Shown here in pieces: positions 51,005 through 60,375 of a stretch of DNA of 64,000 nt. A program made the translations under genes and the position numbers. Under the pieces are notes generated by a model, which saw nothing but the letters and a program-made list of their open reading frames with translations, was not told the origin of the DNA and did not search any database. The stretch comes from Vacuolonema iberomarrocanum LEGE 07170 (lineage in GTDB: Bacteria > Cyanobacteriota > Cyanobacteriia > Elainellales > Elainellaceae): assembly GCA_015207365.1 (NCBI GenBank), contig JADEXA010000024.1, positions 1 through 64,000 of the forward strand, written 5' to 3'. Each line of letters starts with the position of its first letter. The stretch's first letter is position 1.

Positions 51005-53296
51005 ATGGCCGATTTGTCGTCTTCGTCCAACGACCTGACAACTCCCAAGACTGAGGGAGAAGCTCCGTCTGACCGTTCGCCACAGGATAAGCCGAAGATG
51101 GGGGGTGGGTTGCCCCTAGTGAAGTACTGGGCCGAGAAAACCCTTTCTCCGAAGGGGCCGCAAATTTGGAAAACCCTGATGCACAAGAGCGCGTGCCTAT
51201 CTTGTGCCTGGGGGACGGGCGGGCAGAAGGGCGGCTTTGTGAATGAGCTGGAAGAGCCGTTGCAGCGCTGCATGAAGAGTGTGGAGGCGATCGCCGCCGA
51301 GCTGCAACCGGGACTTGCGCCGCACTTTTTTGACCAGTCCAACCTGTCAGAGCTACAACACCTCACCTCGATGGAGGCCGATCACCTCGGTCGCCTCAGC
51401 TTCCCGGTTATCCATCGGGCGGGTTCCGATCGCTACGAACGTATTGGGTGGGATGAGATCTATCAGATTGCGGAAACGGCTTTCAAGCAACCAGCCGAAC
51501 GGGTGGCGTCCTACAGCTCGGGGCGATCGTCCAATGAAGCGGCCTATTTGTTGCAGTTGATGATTCGGGCGATGGGGTCGAATAACCTGGCCGATTGCTC
51601 CGATCTCTGCCACGCACCCTCGTCCGTCAGCCTCAAGACGGTCTTCGGGACAGGGACATCGTTGGTCAGCCTGGAGAGTTTGCAACAGGCGGATGGGGTG
51701 GTGCTGATTGGGTCGAATGCGCCAGCGAACCATCCCCGATTGATGAATGAGTTGATTAAGTTGCGCGATCGCGGCGGCACGGTGATTGTCATTAATCCTA
51801 TGCGCGAGGTGGGGCTGCTCAAGTTTGGCTCACCGGCGTTTCCCTTGTCGTCTCTGATGCAGGGCTCAGAGATTTCCTCCCTTTTCTTGCAGCCCATTCC
51901 AGGCAGTGATTTGGCGCTGTTTATGGGCATCCAAAAAGCGCTGCTCGAAAACGATTGGGTCACATTTGATTTCCTGAAGGCTCACACCGACAATTGGCAA
52001 GCGGTCATCGACCAGGTGACTCAGACGGCTTGGGAGACAATCACCACGACTTGTGGCGTGTCTCAGGAGGAGATTGAAACCGCTGCTCAGATGATTCAAC
52101 GCTGCCAGGGGGTCGTGTTTGCCTGGGCGATGGGCATTACCCAGCAGGCGAATAGTGTGGACAACATTTTTGCGATCGCCAACACGGCGCTGATGAGGGG
52201 GAATGTCGGCAAGCCGGGGGCAGGAATGATGCCCATTCGCGGCCACTCCAACGTGCAGGGCTTTGGCTCGATGGGGGTGACGGTGCGGCTCAAGGAGGAG
52301 ATTCGGCAAGCACTGGAGAAGCTGCTGGGGCGATCGCTCAAGCGCGAACCGGGCTATGATGCCCGCGCCCTGATTGAAGCGGCGGATGCAGGAAAGGTGG
52401 ATTCGCTGCTTTGTCTAGGGGGTAACCTCTATGCCGCCAACCCCGATCTCACCCAAGCGAAGCGATCGCTTGGCAATATCGACACCATCATCTACTTAGC
52501 GACCAAGCCAAACCTGGGGCACTTCCACGGGCTAGCCCGGAAGAACACGATCATCATTCCGGTTTATGCCCGCTTTGAAAATCCCCACAAAACGACGACC
52601 GAGTCGGGCAACAACTTTGTGCGGCTAAACGATGAGGGCAAAACCCACCTGAAAGATGGAGACCTGATCTCTGAAATCGAGTTCCTGACGGAACTGGCAC
52701 ACCGCATTCACGGCGACACTCCGATTGATTGGCGGAAGCTGCAAGATACCCGCTATGTGCGGCAGTTGATCGCCAAAACGATTCCCGGCTACGAAAAGAT
52801 CGGCGAGATCGATGACACCAAGGAAGAGTTCACCATCTCCGGGCGCATTTTCTTAGAGCCGAAATTTCCCACCCCGTCGGGCAAGGCTCAGATGCAGCTA
52901 ACGCCACTGCCCGCCCTGACGCTACCGACGCTTCAAGACTTTGGTCTGGAGTCGTCTACCTCCGGGTTGGTGCTGGCGCTAATGACGGGGCGCAGCTACT
53001 CGCAGCACAACACTGTGGTCTACAAGGAGGGCGATCGCTATCGAAAAATGCCCCACCGCCACTGCATTTTGATGAACCCAATGGATGCGGAGCAAGTGGG
53101 CTTTGTGGAACACCAGCGGGTGAGTGTGCGGGGAAATGCGGGGCAGATGGATGAGATCGAAATCATCTATGGAGACGTGCGATCGGGGGCAGGGCTGATG
53201 TTCTACCCAGAGGCCAATGTGCTAATGAAAGCTCGAATCGAATCACGCTCTGGCACCCCGGCTTACAAGCGCGTACCTGTGGCAGTATTTGCGTGA
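51005..53296 (+). CDS. FdhF/YdeP family molybdopterin oxidoreductase
   Basis: Predicted 763 residues; ATG 51005 follows GGAGGTCACAG. Closely matches YdeP-type members of the DMSO-reductase superfamily: KSACLSCAWGTGGQKGGF near the start, YSSGRSSNEAAYLLQLMIRA, GMTQQ-like AMGITQQANSVDN, LGGNLYAANPDL and the C-terminal MTGRSYSQHNTVVYKEGDRY cofactor-binding domain. YdeP is linked to acid resistance in E. coli, but the physiological substrate is unknown. It should bind bis-MGD. The 3' end overlaps the opposing deacetylase gene by 34 bp. Confidence 0.92.
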   Translation: MADLSSSSNDLTTPKTEGEAPSDRSPQDKPKMGGGLPLVKYWAEKTLSPKGPQIWKTLMHKSACLSCAWGTGGQKGGFVNELEEPLQRCMKSVEAIAAELQPGLAPHFFDQSNLSELQHLTSMEADHLGRLSFPVIHRAGSDRYERIGWDEIYQIAETAFKQPAERVASYSSGRSSNEAAYLLQLMIRAMGSNNLADCSDLCHAPSSVSLKTVFGTGTSLVSLESLQQADGVVLIGSNAPANHPRLMNELIKLRDRGGTVIVINPMREVGLLKFGSPAFPLSSLMQGSEISSLFLQPIPGSDLALFMGIQKALLENDWVTFDFLKAHTDNWQAVIDQVTQTAWETITTTCGVSQEEIETAAQMIQRCQGVVFAWAMGITQQANSVDNIFAIANTALMRGNVGKPGAGMMPIRGHSNVQGFGSMGVTVRLKEEIRQALEKLLGRSLKREPGYDARALIEAADAGKVDSLLCLGGNLYAANPDLTQAKRSLGNIDTIIYLATKPNLGHFHGLARKNTIIIPVYARFENPHKTTTESGNNFVRLNDEGKTHLKDGDLISEIEFLTELAHRIHGDTPIDWRKLQDTRYVRQLIAKTIPGYEKIGEIDDTKEEFTISGRIFLEPKFPTPSGKAQMQLTPLPALTLPTLQDFGLESSTSGLVLALMTGRSYSQHNTVVYKEGDRYRKMPHRHCILMNPMDAEQVGFVEHQRVSVRGNAGQMDEIEIIYGDVRSGAGLMFYPEANVLMKARIESRSGTPAYKRVPVAVFA

Positions 53297-54183
53297 GCAG
53301 GTGGCGAAGTCGTCGCCTGGACATAGCGGGCGACATCTTCGCAGGTGGCCCACCATACATCGTCAAACGAGCGCATATATTCAAACAAGCGGTAAAGCAT
53401 GTTCAATCGCCCCGGTCTTCCCATGAGATTGGGGTGAAAGGTTGGGGAGAAGAAGCCACCAAAGCGGCGCATCCCATCAAACTCTTCTTTCCAAATTTGA
53501 AAAGCTGTTTCGGCAGTTGCGTTGATGCCACCCCCGGCAACTGGTGACGCGCCGAAAATTTCCCAATCATCCAAGATCATGCTGATGGGTAATTCGACCA
53601 ATGGGCCTGACTCGGTGGTCACCCAATAGGGATTGTCATATTCCATCAAGCTCGCATCGTAAATCATCCCAAACTCACAGAGAAGCTTGAGGGTTTCGGG
53701 TGTGACGCCCCAGCCCGGCGCACTCCAGCCCACGGGTGCTTTACCTGTGATGTGTTGCAGGGATTGAATGCCCTTTTGAAACACATCTTGCTGCTCAGAT
53801 TCACTTAAGTAAAAGCAGTTTTCATGCATATAGCCATGGTGAGCGACTTCATGCTCCGCGTTGACCACCGCCTCGACGGCATCAGGATGCAAATCTGCAA
53901 CATAGCCAGGAATAAAGAAAGAAGAGGGTATCTCCAAGGCGCGATGCATTTCTAGGATGCGAGGGATGGCGGTGGAAACACCATAGGCTCCTTCAGATAA
54001 AGCCGCAACATGATGCGTGGCTTTCGCATCTGTAGCAATAACACCCGCTTCGCCATCGACATGCCATCCGATAGAAACGACACAGAGTTCTCCATTGGGT
54101 CCACGAAAGTTGTTAATAGGTGTGGTTTCGATCGAGGGCAATGTTTTGGTTTCCCGATGGCTTATAGCGCTTGACAAAATCAT
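53263..54183 (-). CDS. Polysaccharide-deacetylase-fold (NodB/PuuE-like) amidohydrolase
   Basis: About 306 residues. Contains the NodB elements: an early IGWHVDGEAG (metal Asp), VAHHGYMHEN (metal His pair), a GWSAPGWGVTPETLKLL strand and FFSPTFHPNLMGRPGRL. The arrangement is nearer to cyclic-imidase/allantoinase-like PuuE proteins than to chitin deacetylases, and no signal peptide is present. Start: ATG 54183 touches an AGGAGG, so the true initiator may be TTG 54177 six bases farther on. It follows a FCD-type regulator and an amino-acid-type ABC importer on the same strand, consistent with ring opening of an imported nitrogen compound (inference). Confidence 0.82.
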   Translation of the reverse strand: MILSSAISHRETKTLPSIETTPINNFRGPNGELCVVSIGWHVDGEAGVIATDAKATHHVAALSEGAYGVSTAIPRILEMHRALEIPSSFFIPGYVADLHPDAVEAVVNAEHEVAHHGYMHENCFYLSESEQQDVFQKGIQSLQHITGKAPVGWSAPGWGVTPETLKLLCEFGMIYDASLMEYDNPYWVTTESGPLVELPISMILDDWEIFGASPVAGGGINATAETAFQIWKEEFDGMRRFGGFFSPTFHPNLMGRPGRLNMLYRLFEYMRSFDDVWWATCEDVARYVQATTSPPAHANTATGTRL

Positions 54184-54225
54184 CCTCCTGGCCAATTAAC
54201 TTGGCAAATAGTGAGTTGTAAATTG

Positions 54226-54897
54226 TTACCAATCATGTAATATTTTTGCCAGCTTCTTCTCATACCACATGGTGTGGTAAACCATCAATTCTTCTGCTTT
54301 GATGGCATCTCCTTCCTTCATCGCTTCCAAGATTTGCCAATGCTGACTCGCTGCTGTTCGAATCGGTGCGATCGCATGATCCCAGATCAATGGGCTGATC
54401 CTCGCCACATGCTCTTCAAGTTTTTTGATCTCTTCCTTTAGTCGCTTATTCCCCAGTTTTTCTGCTAAGTAGATATGAAACTTTGCGCCAAAGTCTCTCC
54501 CGCTTTCCTCGTCCATATCGTTAATTGCTTTATCCGCTTGGGTGAGGAGCTGCTCGAGCTGTTCTAGATCCTGTTCATCAAGTAATGGCGTAACACGGCG
54601 GACGACATATCCTTCCAGTGCGGCTTGCACCTCAATCACCTCTAGAATGACATCCGATGAGGGAACAGTAACTCGCAAACCTCGGCGACCATCACTTTCA
54701 AGCCAACCTTCTCGCTCGAGTAAGATTAATGCTTCCCGCACAGGCGTTCGGCTGACACCATATTCCTTGGCAATATCTCCAATAATGAGATAATCTTTGG
54801 GCTTAATTTGTAGGGATAGAATACCTTGCTTCAACGTATGAAAAACACGCTCTGTCAGTGAAAAATCTTCGTTTTCAATCAATTTAGGCAACGGCAT
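54226..54897 (-). CDS. GntR family regulator (FadR/FCD subfamily)
   Basis: Predicted 223 residues. N-terminal winged helix with LIIGDIAKEYGVSRTPVREA and LILLEREGWLESDGRRGLRV, then an all-helical FCD domain with EVQAALEGYVVRRV, FHIYLAEKLGN and metal-site His residues including WQILEAMKEGD. FCD regulators sense carboxylic acids or related nitrogen compounds. It lies between the importer genes and the amidohydrolase on the reverse strand, and is the likely local regulator. Confidence 0.92.
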   Translation of the reverse strand: MPLPKLIENEDFSLTERVFHTLKQGILSLQIKPKDYLIIGDIAKEYGVSRTPVREALILLEREGWLESDGRRGLRVTVPSSDVILEVIEVQAALEGYVVRRVTPLLDEQDLEQLEQLLTQADKAINDMDEESGRDFGAKFHIYLAEKLGNKRLKEEIKKLEEHVARISPLIWDHAIAPIRTAASQHWQILEAMKEGDAIKAEELMVYHTMWYEKKLAKILHDW

Positions 54898-54980
54898 ATG
54901 ATTTGATCGGGTCTACAAATGTATTTCAGGATATATGGAATGGGCTCAGTAGCTGCACAGAAGGAATCTTTGAAGGGTTG

Positions 54981-55694
54981 TTATCGAATTTCTTGCATTT
55001 CAGAAAAGTGGCTGATGGGTGAGTTTTGAAGGGGTTGGGTAAGAGAGAAGTGCTGCTCGAGCCATGAGGAAAGCCACATCAATAAACTAACAATAATGAG
55101 ATACATCACGGCAACTTGGATGAGGACTTCAGCAAAGACAAAATGCTCAAAAATTAAAGCATTACCGACTTTAGTGAGTTCATTGACTGAAATGACTGAG
55201 AGCAGTGACGATGCCTTAATCACATTAGCCAATTCATTCGTTAATGTGGGAATCATCCGTTGTCCGGCTTGCGGTAGCAGGATGTAGAACAGAGCCATCC
55301 GTTCATTCATGCCAATGGATAGTGCTGCTTCCCGCTGACCCCGCTCGATTGATTCAATGGCTGATCTCACAATTTCAATTTCATAGCCTGCCGCTATGAT
55401 CGTCAGCGCGACAACACCAGTCCAAAACTCATTGAGCTGAATGTGGAACGATGGCAGGGCAAAATAGATAAAAGCAATATGGAGCAAAGGTGGAACTCCT
55501 CGCACAAAGTCAACAAACCACTGGATCAATGTTTGGATGGGAGGTGCCCCTAGTACCCGAAACATACCCAAAGCTAGCCCTAAAATAATCCCAAGGACAA
55601 CGGCCAAAACACTAATCTGGAATGTGACCCAGGATGCAGCCAGGATTTTGGGCAGAACTTGCCACATAAATTGTATATCTAGGGCCAGCAACAT
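54981..55694 (-). CDS. Polar amino-acid ABC transporter permease
   Basis: Predicted 237 residues, His/Glu/Gln/Arg-type permease. Five membrane helices and the EAA coupling loop (ESIERGQREAALSIGMNERMALFYI). The start LPKILAASWVTFQISVLAVV and FVRGVPPLLHIAFIYFALP are typical. It is paired with the permease at 56538; the ATPase gene lies between them. Together they form a heterodimeric importer. Confidence 0.92.
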   Translation of the reverse strand: MLLALDIQFMWQVLPKILAASWVTFQISVLAVVLGIILGLALGMFRVLGAPPIQTLIQWFVDFVRGVPPLLHIAFIYFALPSFHIQLNEFWTGVVALTIIAAGYEIEIVRSAIESIERGQREAALSIGMNERMALFYILLPQAGQRMIPTLTNELANVIKASSLLSVISVNELTKVGNALIFEHFVFAEVLIQVAVMYLIIVSLLMWLSSWLEQHFSLTQPLQNSPISHFSEMQEIR

Positions 55695-55763
55695 AGAGAG
55701 TTTGAAGGGCTAGGTGACAGTCTGCAATGAGGTCGAAATCGAGGCCACTATCTTGTGGATAAT

Positions 55764-56525
55764 TTATAAAACGTAGCTTAAGAATTTTTGAGTTCTTTCA
55801 TCTTGCGGATCGGAGAAAATCTTCTGAACCGTTTCGACTTCTACAATTTCCCCTTTCTCCATGAAAACGATCGTATCTGCTATTTTTTGTGCGAACTTAA
55901 TTTCATGGGTCACAATCATCATCGTGATTCCTTCGTTCGCCAATTCTTGCACAACCTGAAAGACTTCGTGGGTTAACCGGGGATCAAGAGCGGAGGTGGG
56001 CTCGTCAAAGAGCATAAGTTTAGGATTCATGGCTAGAGCACGGGCGATCGCCACTCTCTGTTGCTCACCGCCTGATAACTGCCAGGGATACTTGTCGGCA
56101 TGTTTACCAAGATGCACCTTGTCGAGGAGATAGCGAGCCAGTTCTCGAGAGGTCGCCTTGCTCTTCTTCAGGACTCTTCGGGGGCCGATGGCGACATTAT
56201 CGATGATCTTCAAGTGAGCAAACAAATGAAAGCCTTGAAATACCATCCCGATGTCACGCCGCTTATGTGCCAGTTCGGAAGGCTGGTCTTTAACCCACTG
56301 ATTTGCCTGATCGATATGTCCTCCAATATACTGCCCATCCAGCCAAATCCGTCCATCATCTGGTTCTTCTAAATAATTAATGCACCGTAGTAATGTACTT
56401 TTGCCAGAGCCAGAGGAGCCGATCAACACGACATGCTCCCCCATGTGGACATCTAAATTGATGTTCACTAAGGCTGGAGTACTGCCATAGTATTTACAAA
56501 GGTTTTGAACACTCAACAACAGCAT
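55764..56525 (-). CDS. Polar amino-acid ABC transporter ATPase (GlnQ-like)
   Basis: Predicted 253 residues. Walker A GSSGSGKST, signature LSGGEQQRVAIARAL, Walker B LMLFDEPTSALDP, and switch MIVTHEIKFAQ. The Asp-loop and Q-loop MVFQGFHLFAHLK match GlnQ/HisP. It serves both flanking permeases. It lies 12 bp downstream of the permease at 56538, and 69 bp before the next. Confidence 0.94.
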   Translation of the reverse strand: MLLLSVQNLCKYYGSTPALVNINLDVHMGEHVVLIGSSGSGKSTLLRCINYLEEPDDGRIWLDGQYIGGHIDQANQWVKDQPSELAHKRRDIGMVFQGFHLFAHLKIIDNVAIGPRRVLKKSKATSRELARYLLDKVHLGKHADKYPWQLSGGEQQRVAIARALAMNPKLMLFDEPTSALDPRLTHEVFQVVQELANEGITMMIVTHEIKFAQKIADTIVFMEKGEIVEVETVQKIFSDPQDERTQKFLSYVL

Positions 56526-56537
56526 TAGGCTTTTAGA

Positions 56538-57236
56538 CTAATAGATTTGGCCAAAGGTCTTTCCAGACTCGAAATCCGCTTTATCAAAATTAAAAACCTC
56601 GGTTTCCAGATACTTTGTGGCTGCACTTAAGGCCTGGATGAGCGAAAAGTATAGCACTGACAATAAGAGGAGAACTTCCGCAAACTTGAAGGATGAGGCA
56701 ATAATGGCATCCCCGGCTTTTGTCAGTTCAAACAATGAAATTACAGAGAGCACTGAAGACGCCTTTATAAGATTGGAGAGTTCATTGGTTAACGGTGGAA
56801 TCATCCGTCTAGCTGATTGAGGAAGGATAATCCAAAAGAAAGTCATTCGTTGCGTCATCCCAATCGACCCAGCGGCTTCCCATTGTCCTTGGTTGATGGA
56901 CTCGATAGCGGCACGAACGATTTCAATCTGATAGCCGACCGAATTAAAGGTGAGGGCTACGACCCCGACCCAAAAGACATCTAAATTTAAGCCAACTTTG
57001 GGTAGCAAGAAGAAGGCAATGTAAATTTGGATGATGATCGGTGTACCGCGTACGAACCACACATAGCTATTCAAAAGCAGCCGTTGGAAACTCCGGGGAG
57101 TACTGGCGACCCAAATCATTCCCAAGGAAACACCCAATAGGGTTCCCAGGGTGAGAGAAATGATACTAACCAGCAGCGTAACTTTTAGAGGGTTGAGTAG
57201 CCTTGGCAGGATATCAACGATAAATTCGATGTCCAT
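56538..57236 (-). CDS. Polar amino-acid ABC transporter permease (second subunit)
   Basis: About 232 residues from ATG 57236; the frame is open to 57455 but that part covers a large stem-loop and is not coding. Family features: PRLLNPLKVTLLVSIISLTL, FVRGTPIIIQIYIAFFLLP and the EAA loop ESINQGQWEAAGSIGMTQRM. It is clearly homologous to the permease at 54981, reflecting an ancient duplication into two subunits. A structured intergenic element lies before it. Confidence 0.92.
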   Translation of the reverse strand: MDIEFIVDILPRLLNPLKVTLLVSIISLTLGTLLGVSLGMIWVASTPRSFQRLLLNSYVWFVRGTPIIIQIYIAFFLLPKVGLNLDVFWVGVVALTFNSVGYQIEIVRAAIESINQGQWEAAGSIGMTQRMTFFWIILPQSARRMIPPLTNELSNLIKASSVLSVISLFELTKAGDAIIASSFKFAEVLLLLSVLYFSLIQALSAATKYLETEVFNFDKADFESGKTFGQIY

Positions 57237-57293
57237 CGACCTGAGTGCTCCTTGATCAATATCCGCTGAGGCATTAGCTGAGACGACAGTAAA

Positions 57294-57387
57294 GCAACAA
57301 TAGGGATGAGCCGTGAATTGAGCCTGCAAAACTCTTCGGATGAGTATCAAGAGTTTTAAGGCGCATCTTGGCTTATCCCTATGTTGC
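57294..57387 (-). ncRNA. Large imperfect stem-loop between binding-protein and permease genes
   Basis: 94-bp extended inverted repeat: GCAACAATAGGGATGAGCC (57294-57312) pairs with GGCTTATCCCTATGTTGC (57370-57387), and an inner AAAACTCTT / AAGAGTTTT stem closes a 12-nt loop. It separates the binding-protein gene from the permease gene of one cluster. It could be an mRNA stabiliser/attenuator that gives more binding protein than channel, as usual for such importers. No sequence homology to a known RNA family recognised. The rest of 57237-57626 has no gene. Confidence 0.5.
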
Positions 57388-57626
57388 AAGGGTATCGGTT
57401 TGCAATCAGTCGGTTGACTGGATAGGGTGTTGCTTGCTGGGCGATCGCACAACACTTAAGCGCATAAGTACTGTGCATTGCCGTTACACCGAATGGCTCT
57501 TACTAATCATTCACGGCTTAATCATGCTGACTCCAAGTTGCCGTCTAGCGGCTGTTTGAGAGGTTCTATGGAAGAGTAACTTTTCGTGCGCGCCGTGCAG
57601 AACGGTGAATAAGTACAAACAACCTC

Positions 57627-58541
57627 TTACCAGGTTGGGGCATCCGTCGGCAGATCCTCAAAGGTTGTTCTGAACCATTTCTCCTGGAGCTCATACAACG
57701 TACCGTCATCTCTCATCGCTATGATCGCTTCGTTGAAAGCTGTACGGAAGTCTTCATCTTCCTTGCGAAAAGCCGCGCAGGTATATTCATCAGCCCAACG
57801 CTCCGACTTGAAAGCAATGACCTCAAATCCTTCGTTTTCTTTCGTGAATTCCAGCATACTGACGACAGAACTTGCATAGGCATCAATCCGTCCGCTGCGC
57901 AATGCTTCTATCCCAGCCGTATCTTCTGGAAACGTCCTGACGTCTTCTGCGTATTGAATTCCTAGCTCTTCCTGCGTCACGGCGAGCTGATCGATGGAAG
58001 GGGTTCCTGCTTTGGTTCCCACGATGCGCCCATCCAAGTCTTCTCGATCTGCAATGCCGTCATCAGAGCGAATCAAAAGACCCGAGCTAGCATCCATATA
58101 GGGAATCGAGAAGTTCACGCGCTCAAACCGCTCTTCGGTGGCTGTCATACCTCCCAAGATGAAATCAAAGCTGCCGTCGTACAGGCTTTGAATGACCGTC
58201 GCCCAATTTGTGGGTGTTGGACGACTTTCGACACCCCATTTTTCCCCTAACATTACTGCCAGATCAATGTCATAGCCAATGAGTTCGTTATTCTCATCGT
58301 AAAACTCAAACGGACGATAGCCTGCTTCCAAGCCGTAGGTGAAGTAACCTCTTTCTTGAATCGTTTCAAGTACACTGGTCGCTGTTGGAGTAGACGCCTC
58401 GTCTGTTGACGTTGGTGCTGACGTTGAATCTGACGTTGAATCTGCGCAGGCCGTAATGATTCCTGTGCCCAGCGTCAATGTTCCATATTGAAGAAATTTA
58501 CGGCGATTGAAGTTGAATAGTTTCCTGTTCCTGTTGTGCAT
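57627..58541 (-). CDS. Polar amino-acid ABC transporter binding lipoprotein (family 3), Tat-type signal
   Basis: Predicted 304 residues. Signal with twin arginines (NRRKFLQYG, Arg13-Arg14) and a lipobox TAC (Cys32): exported folded through Tat and lipidated. A Ser/Thr linker follows, then a class II binding fold: GYFTYGLEAGYRPFEFYDEN, ELIGYDIDLAVMLGEKWG, LDGRIVGTKAGTPS and a closing DGTLYELQEKWF. Natural ligand is a polar amino acid or analogue. It supplies the importer encoded downstream. Tat export is unusual for this family. Confidence 0.9.
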   Translation of the reverse strand: MHNRNRKLFNFNRRKFLQYGTLTLGTGIITACADSTSDSTSAPTSTDEASTPTATSVLETIQERGYFTYGLEAGYRPFEFYDENNELIGYDIDLAVMLGEKWGVESRPTPTNWATVIQSLYDGSFDFILGGMTATEERFERVNFSIPYMDASSGLLIRSDDGIADREDLDGRIVGTKAGTPSIDQLAVTQEELGIQYAEDVRTFPEDTAGIEALRSGRIDAYASSVVSMLEFTKENEGFEVIAFKSERWADEYTCAAFRKEDEDFRTAFNEAIIAMRDDGTLYELQEKWFRTTFEDLPTDAPTW

Positions 58542-58623
58542 GTATTTGCCTCAGAATCTAGATTGGATAATACAAACTGGGTGTGACTTTTGTTGGAAGG
58601 CGGACATTCTATTGACAGACAAG

Positions 58624-59553
58624 CTATGACCTAAAGCTTGTCTCTTCTGCTCCATAGATTTGTTCCATGAAATAGTTTGTCATAATTTCCTCGGGCTGAA
58701 ACGGCTGCTGAATCACATTATAGTTAGTTAGATACTCGATACTTTTAGCCCATCGTGAGGTATCCATCCAGCCGAGTTTTTCAGGGCCAAGTTGTCCGAT
58801 AAACAGTGGATATAACGCTTTGATGAGTTTTTCTTGCATCGGTTCATTGGATTCATGCAGGTATTGAGAGACGACAATATTTGCGGCCTCTTGTGGATGC
58901 ATGAAGGCATAGCGCCAACCATCAAATGTAATCTGGAGGAATCCTTTGATTGTGTCAGGTTCCGCTGTAATTAATCGTTCGCTGGTTGCAATGACCTGAG
59001 AGTAAACTTCGTATCCCCACTTGTAAGCGGGTATGACTTGTATCTCGAACCCCTCATCGGCCAGTTCTATCGGCTCGACCATAACCAGGCATTGAATAGC
59101 GTCAAAATCTCCTGCTTGAAGCAGTTGGGGATAGTCATAGCCAATTTCGATAATCTCTACATCATTGGGGTCTAAGCCAAACTGTCCTAGTGTAATTTTG
59201 ATGGCTGTTTCTCCATCTCCATGAATACCAATTCGCTTTCCTTTAAAGTCAGAAATCGAGTTAATTCCCGATGATTTTAATGTGATCCAGCCAATGCCAG
59301 AGTATTGCATCATTGTTGCAATGGCTTTGATCGCTTGGCCATTTTCACGACCACGGATGAGTAGATTGTCCTCCGTGCTGATGATGACATTCCCACTTTC
59401 TTTCAGAACATCGACTTGGTTGAGATAAGGTGCCCACGGACAGATCTGAAGATCGATTCCGTGCGCTTCGTACCATTTCAGATGATGGGCAACTAGAATC
59501 CCTGCAAATTGAGCATTAGGTTTCCAATCGAGTTGAAGCTTAATGGGCAACAT
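58624..59553 (-). CDS. NMT1/THI5-like substrate-binding protein without signal peptide
   Basis: Predicted 309 residues. It starts directly with LPIKLQLDWKPNAQFAGILV, the ThiY/NMT1 signature, then EAHGIDLQICPWAP, ISDFKGKRIGIHGDGET and GFLQITFDGWRYAFMHPQEAA. Relatives bind pyrimidine precursors (HMP, formylaminopyrimidine), riboflavin or sulphonates. No secretion signal is present and the upstream region offers no extension, so it would be cytoplasmic: a sensor, carrier or enzyme rather than an importer subunit. It is the first gene of the reverse-strand cluster that holds a polar amino-acid importer, a GntR regulator and an amidohydrolase. Confidence 0.85.
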   Translation of the reverse strand: MLPIKLQLDWKPNAQFAGILVAHHLKWYEAHGIDLQICPWAPYLNQVDVLKESGNVIISTEDNLLIRGRENGQAIKAIATMMQYSGIGWITLKSSGINSISDFKGKRIGIHGDGETAIKITLGQFGLDPNDVEIIEIGYDYPQLLQAGDFDAIQCLVMVEPIELADEGFEIQVIPAYKWGYEVYSQVIATSERLITAEPDTIKGFLQITFDGWRYAFMHPQEAANIVVSQYLHESNEPMQEKLIKALYPLFIGQLGPEKLGWMDTSRWAKSIEYLTNYNVIQQPFQPEEIMTNYFMEQIYGAEETSFRS

Positions 59554-59974
59554 GTGGGAAGTCCAGAGGTGAATAACGGGGTGATCGTGTCACGGATTGA
59601 GGTCGCGATCGCTCAAGTTAGACAACTTGATGAAGCCGACTGCCCCAAAGACGCAAGCTGAAATACTTTTACATATACCTTAATGTAAACGTAAGATATA
59701 TTTTTGAATATATAGTAATTGTTTCTATTAATTGGTAAGTATCTTCCGTCACATTTTTTGCTCACATTGGTTGATAGAAGTCAAAGACTTCAAACTCTTC
59801 CTGCGAGCAAGGAATGTGCAGGAAACGTACATGTGCTTGTTGACACAAAAATTACCTGCTATGCAGTTTGGACTGAGCATAACTCAGGTCAGAGCGGTTT
59901 GGTGAAAAGAGTGATTTAGTTGAGTGAATAATCGTAAATGACCGGAGCCTGAGGGTATTTACCTGGATTTGACA
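59554..59974. other. Intergenic region upstream of the solute-uptake cluster
   Basis: No gene seen. The part next to the cluster (59640-59740) is AT-rich with TTACATATACCTTAATGTAA, a partly symmetrical block that could be the operator of the GntR regulator or the promoter. The part beyond (59750-59970) shows no recognisable frame or hairpin. Confidence 0.4.
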
Positions 59975-60373
59975 TTATTTCTGGGGACAAGTCTCTACAT
60001 CTTGCGTCAGATCACTATTTGGCGAGAGGCCAATCCAGTCATCAACCTGGATCGGGTCGAAACCGGAGACGCAGCGATCGCCCACCTGCATCAAGGGTCG
60101 CCGGATCAAGATGGGCTGGTTCACCATGAGCGCGAGGGCTTCGTTGGCCGTGAGTTGATCGGGATGGATTTTCCCCTGGGTAATGGCCGGAGCGGTTGGG
60201 TTGAACCATTCTGCGACGGGGCGATCGCCAAAGAAGGGGCGCAGTCGCTCCGATGTCCAGGACTCGGCCAAGATGCTGTGAACCTGAAATGCATGACCAG
60301 CGGCCTGGAGCAAACGCTTTTGCTTCGCGTTACCGACGCAGCCCGGTTTCTCATAAAAAACGACGTGAACCAT
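59975..60373 (-). CDS. Nitrogenase-associated ArsC/Spx-like protein
   Basis: Predicted 132 residues of thioredoxin-like ArsC fold. FYEKPGCVGNAKQKRLLQAA with one redox Cys (Cys12) where ArsC has C-x-x-x-N is the hallmark of the 'nitrogenase-associated protein' family; ILIRRPLMQVGDR is the conserved late loop. A role in redox protection or cofactor handling near nitrogenase is only by name and family. It starts 2 bp after the upstream hypothetical gene ends, so they form an operon. No nif gene is in the window. Confidence 0.85.
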   Translation of the reverse strand: MVHVVFYEKPGCVGNAKQKRLLQAAGHAFQVHSILAESWTSERLRPFFGDRPVAEWFNPTAPAITQGKIHPDQLTANEALALMVNQPILIRRPLMQVGDRCVSGFDPIQVDDWIGLSPNSDLTQDVETCPQK

Positions 60374-60375
60374 GG

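Noticed and set aside
50695..51366. 223-codon reverse frame over the gap before the YdeP-like gene
   Set aside because: Most of it is the antisense of the YdeP-like gene and of the lipoprotein remnant; no domain recognised and no ribosome site.
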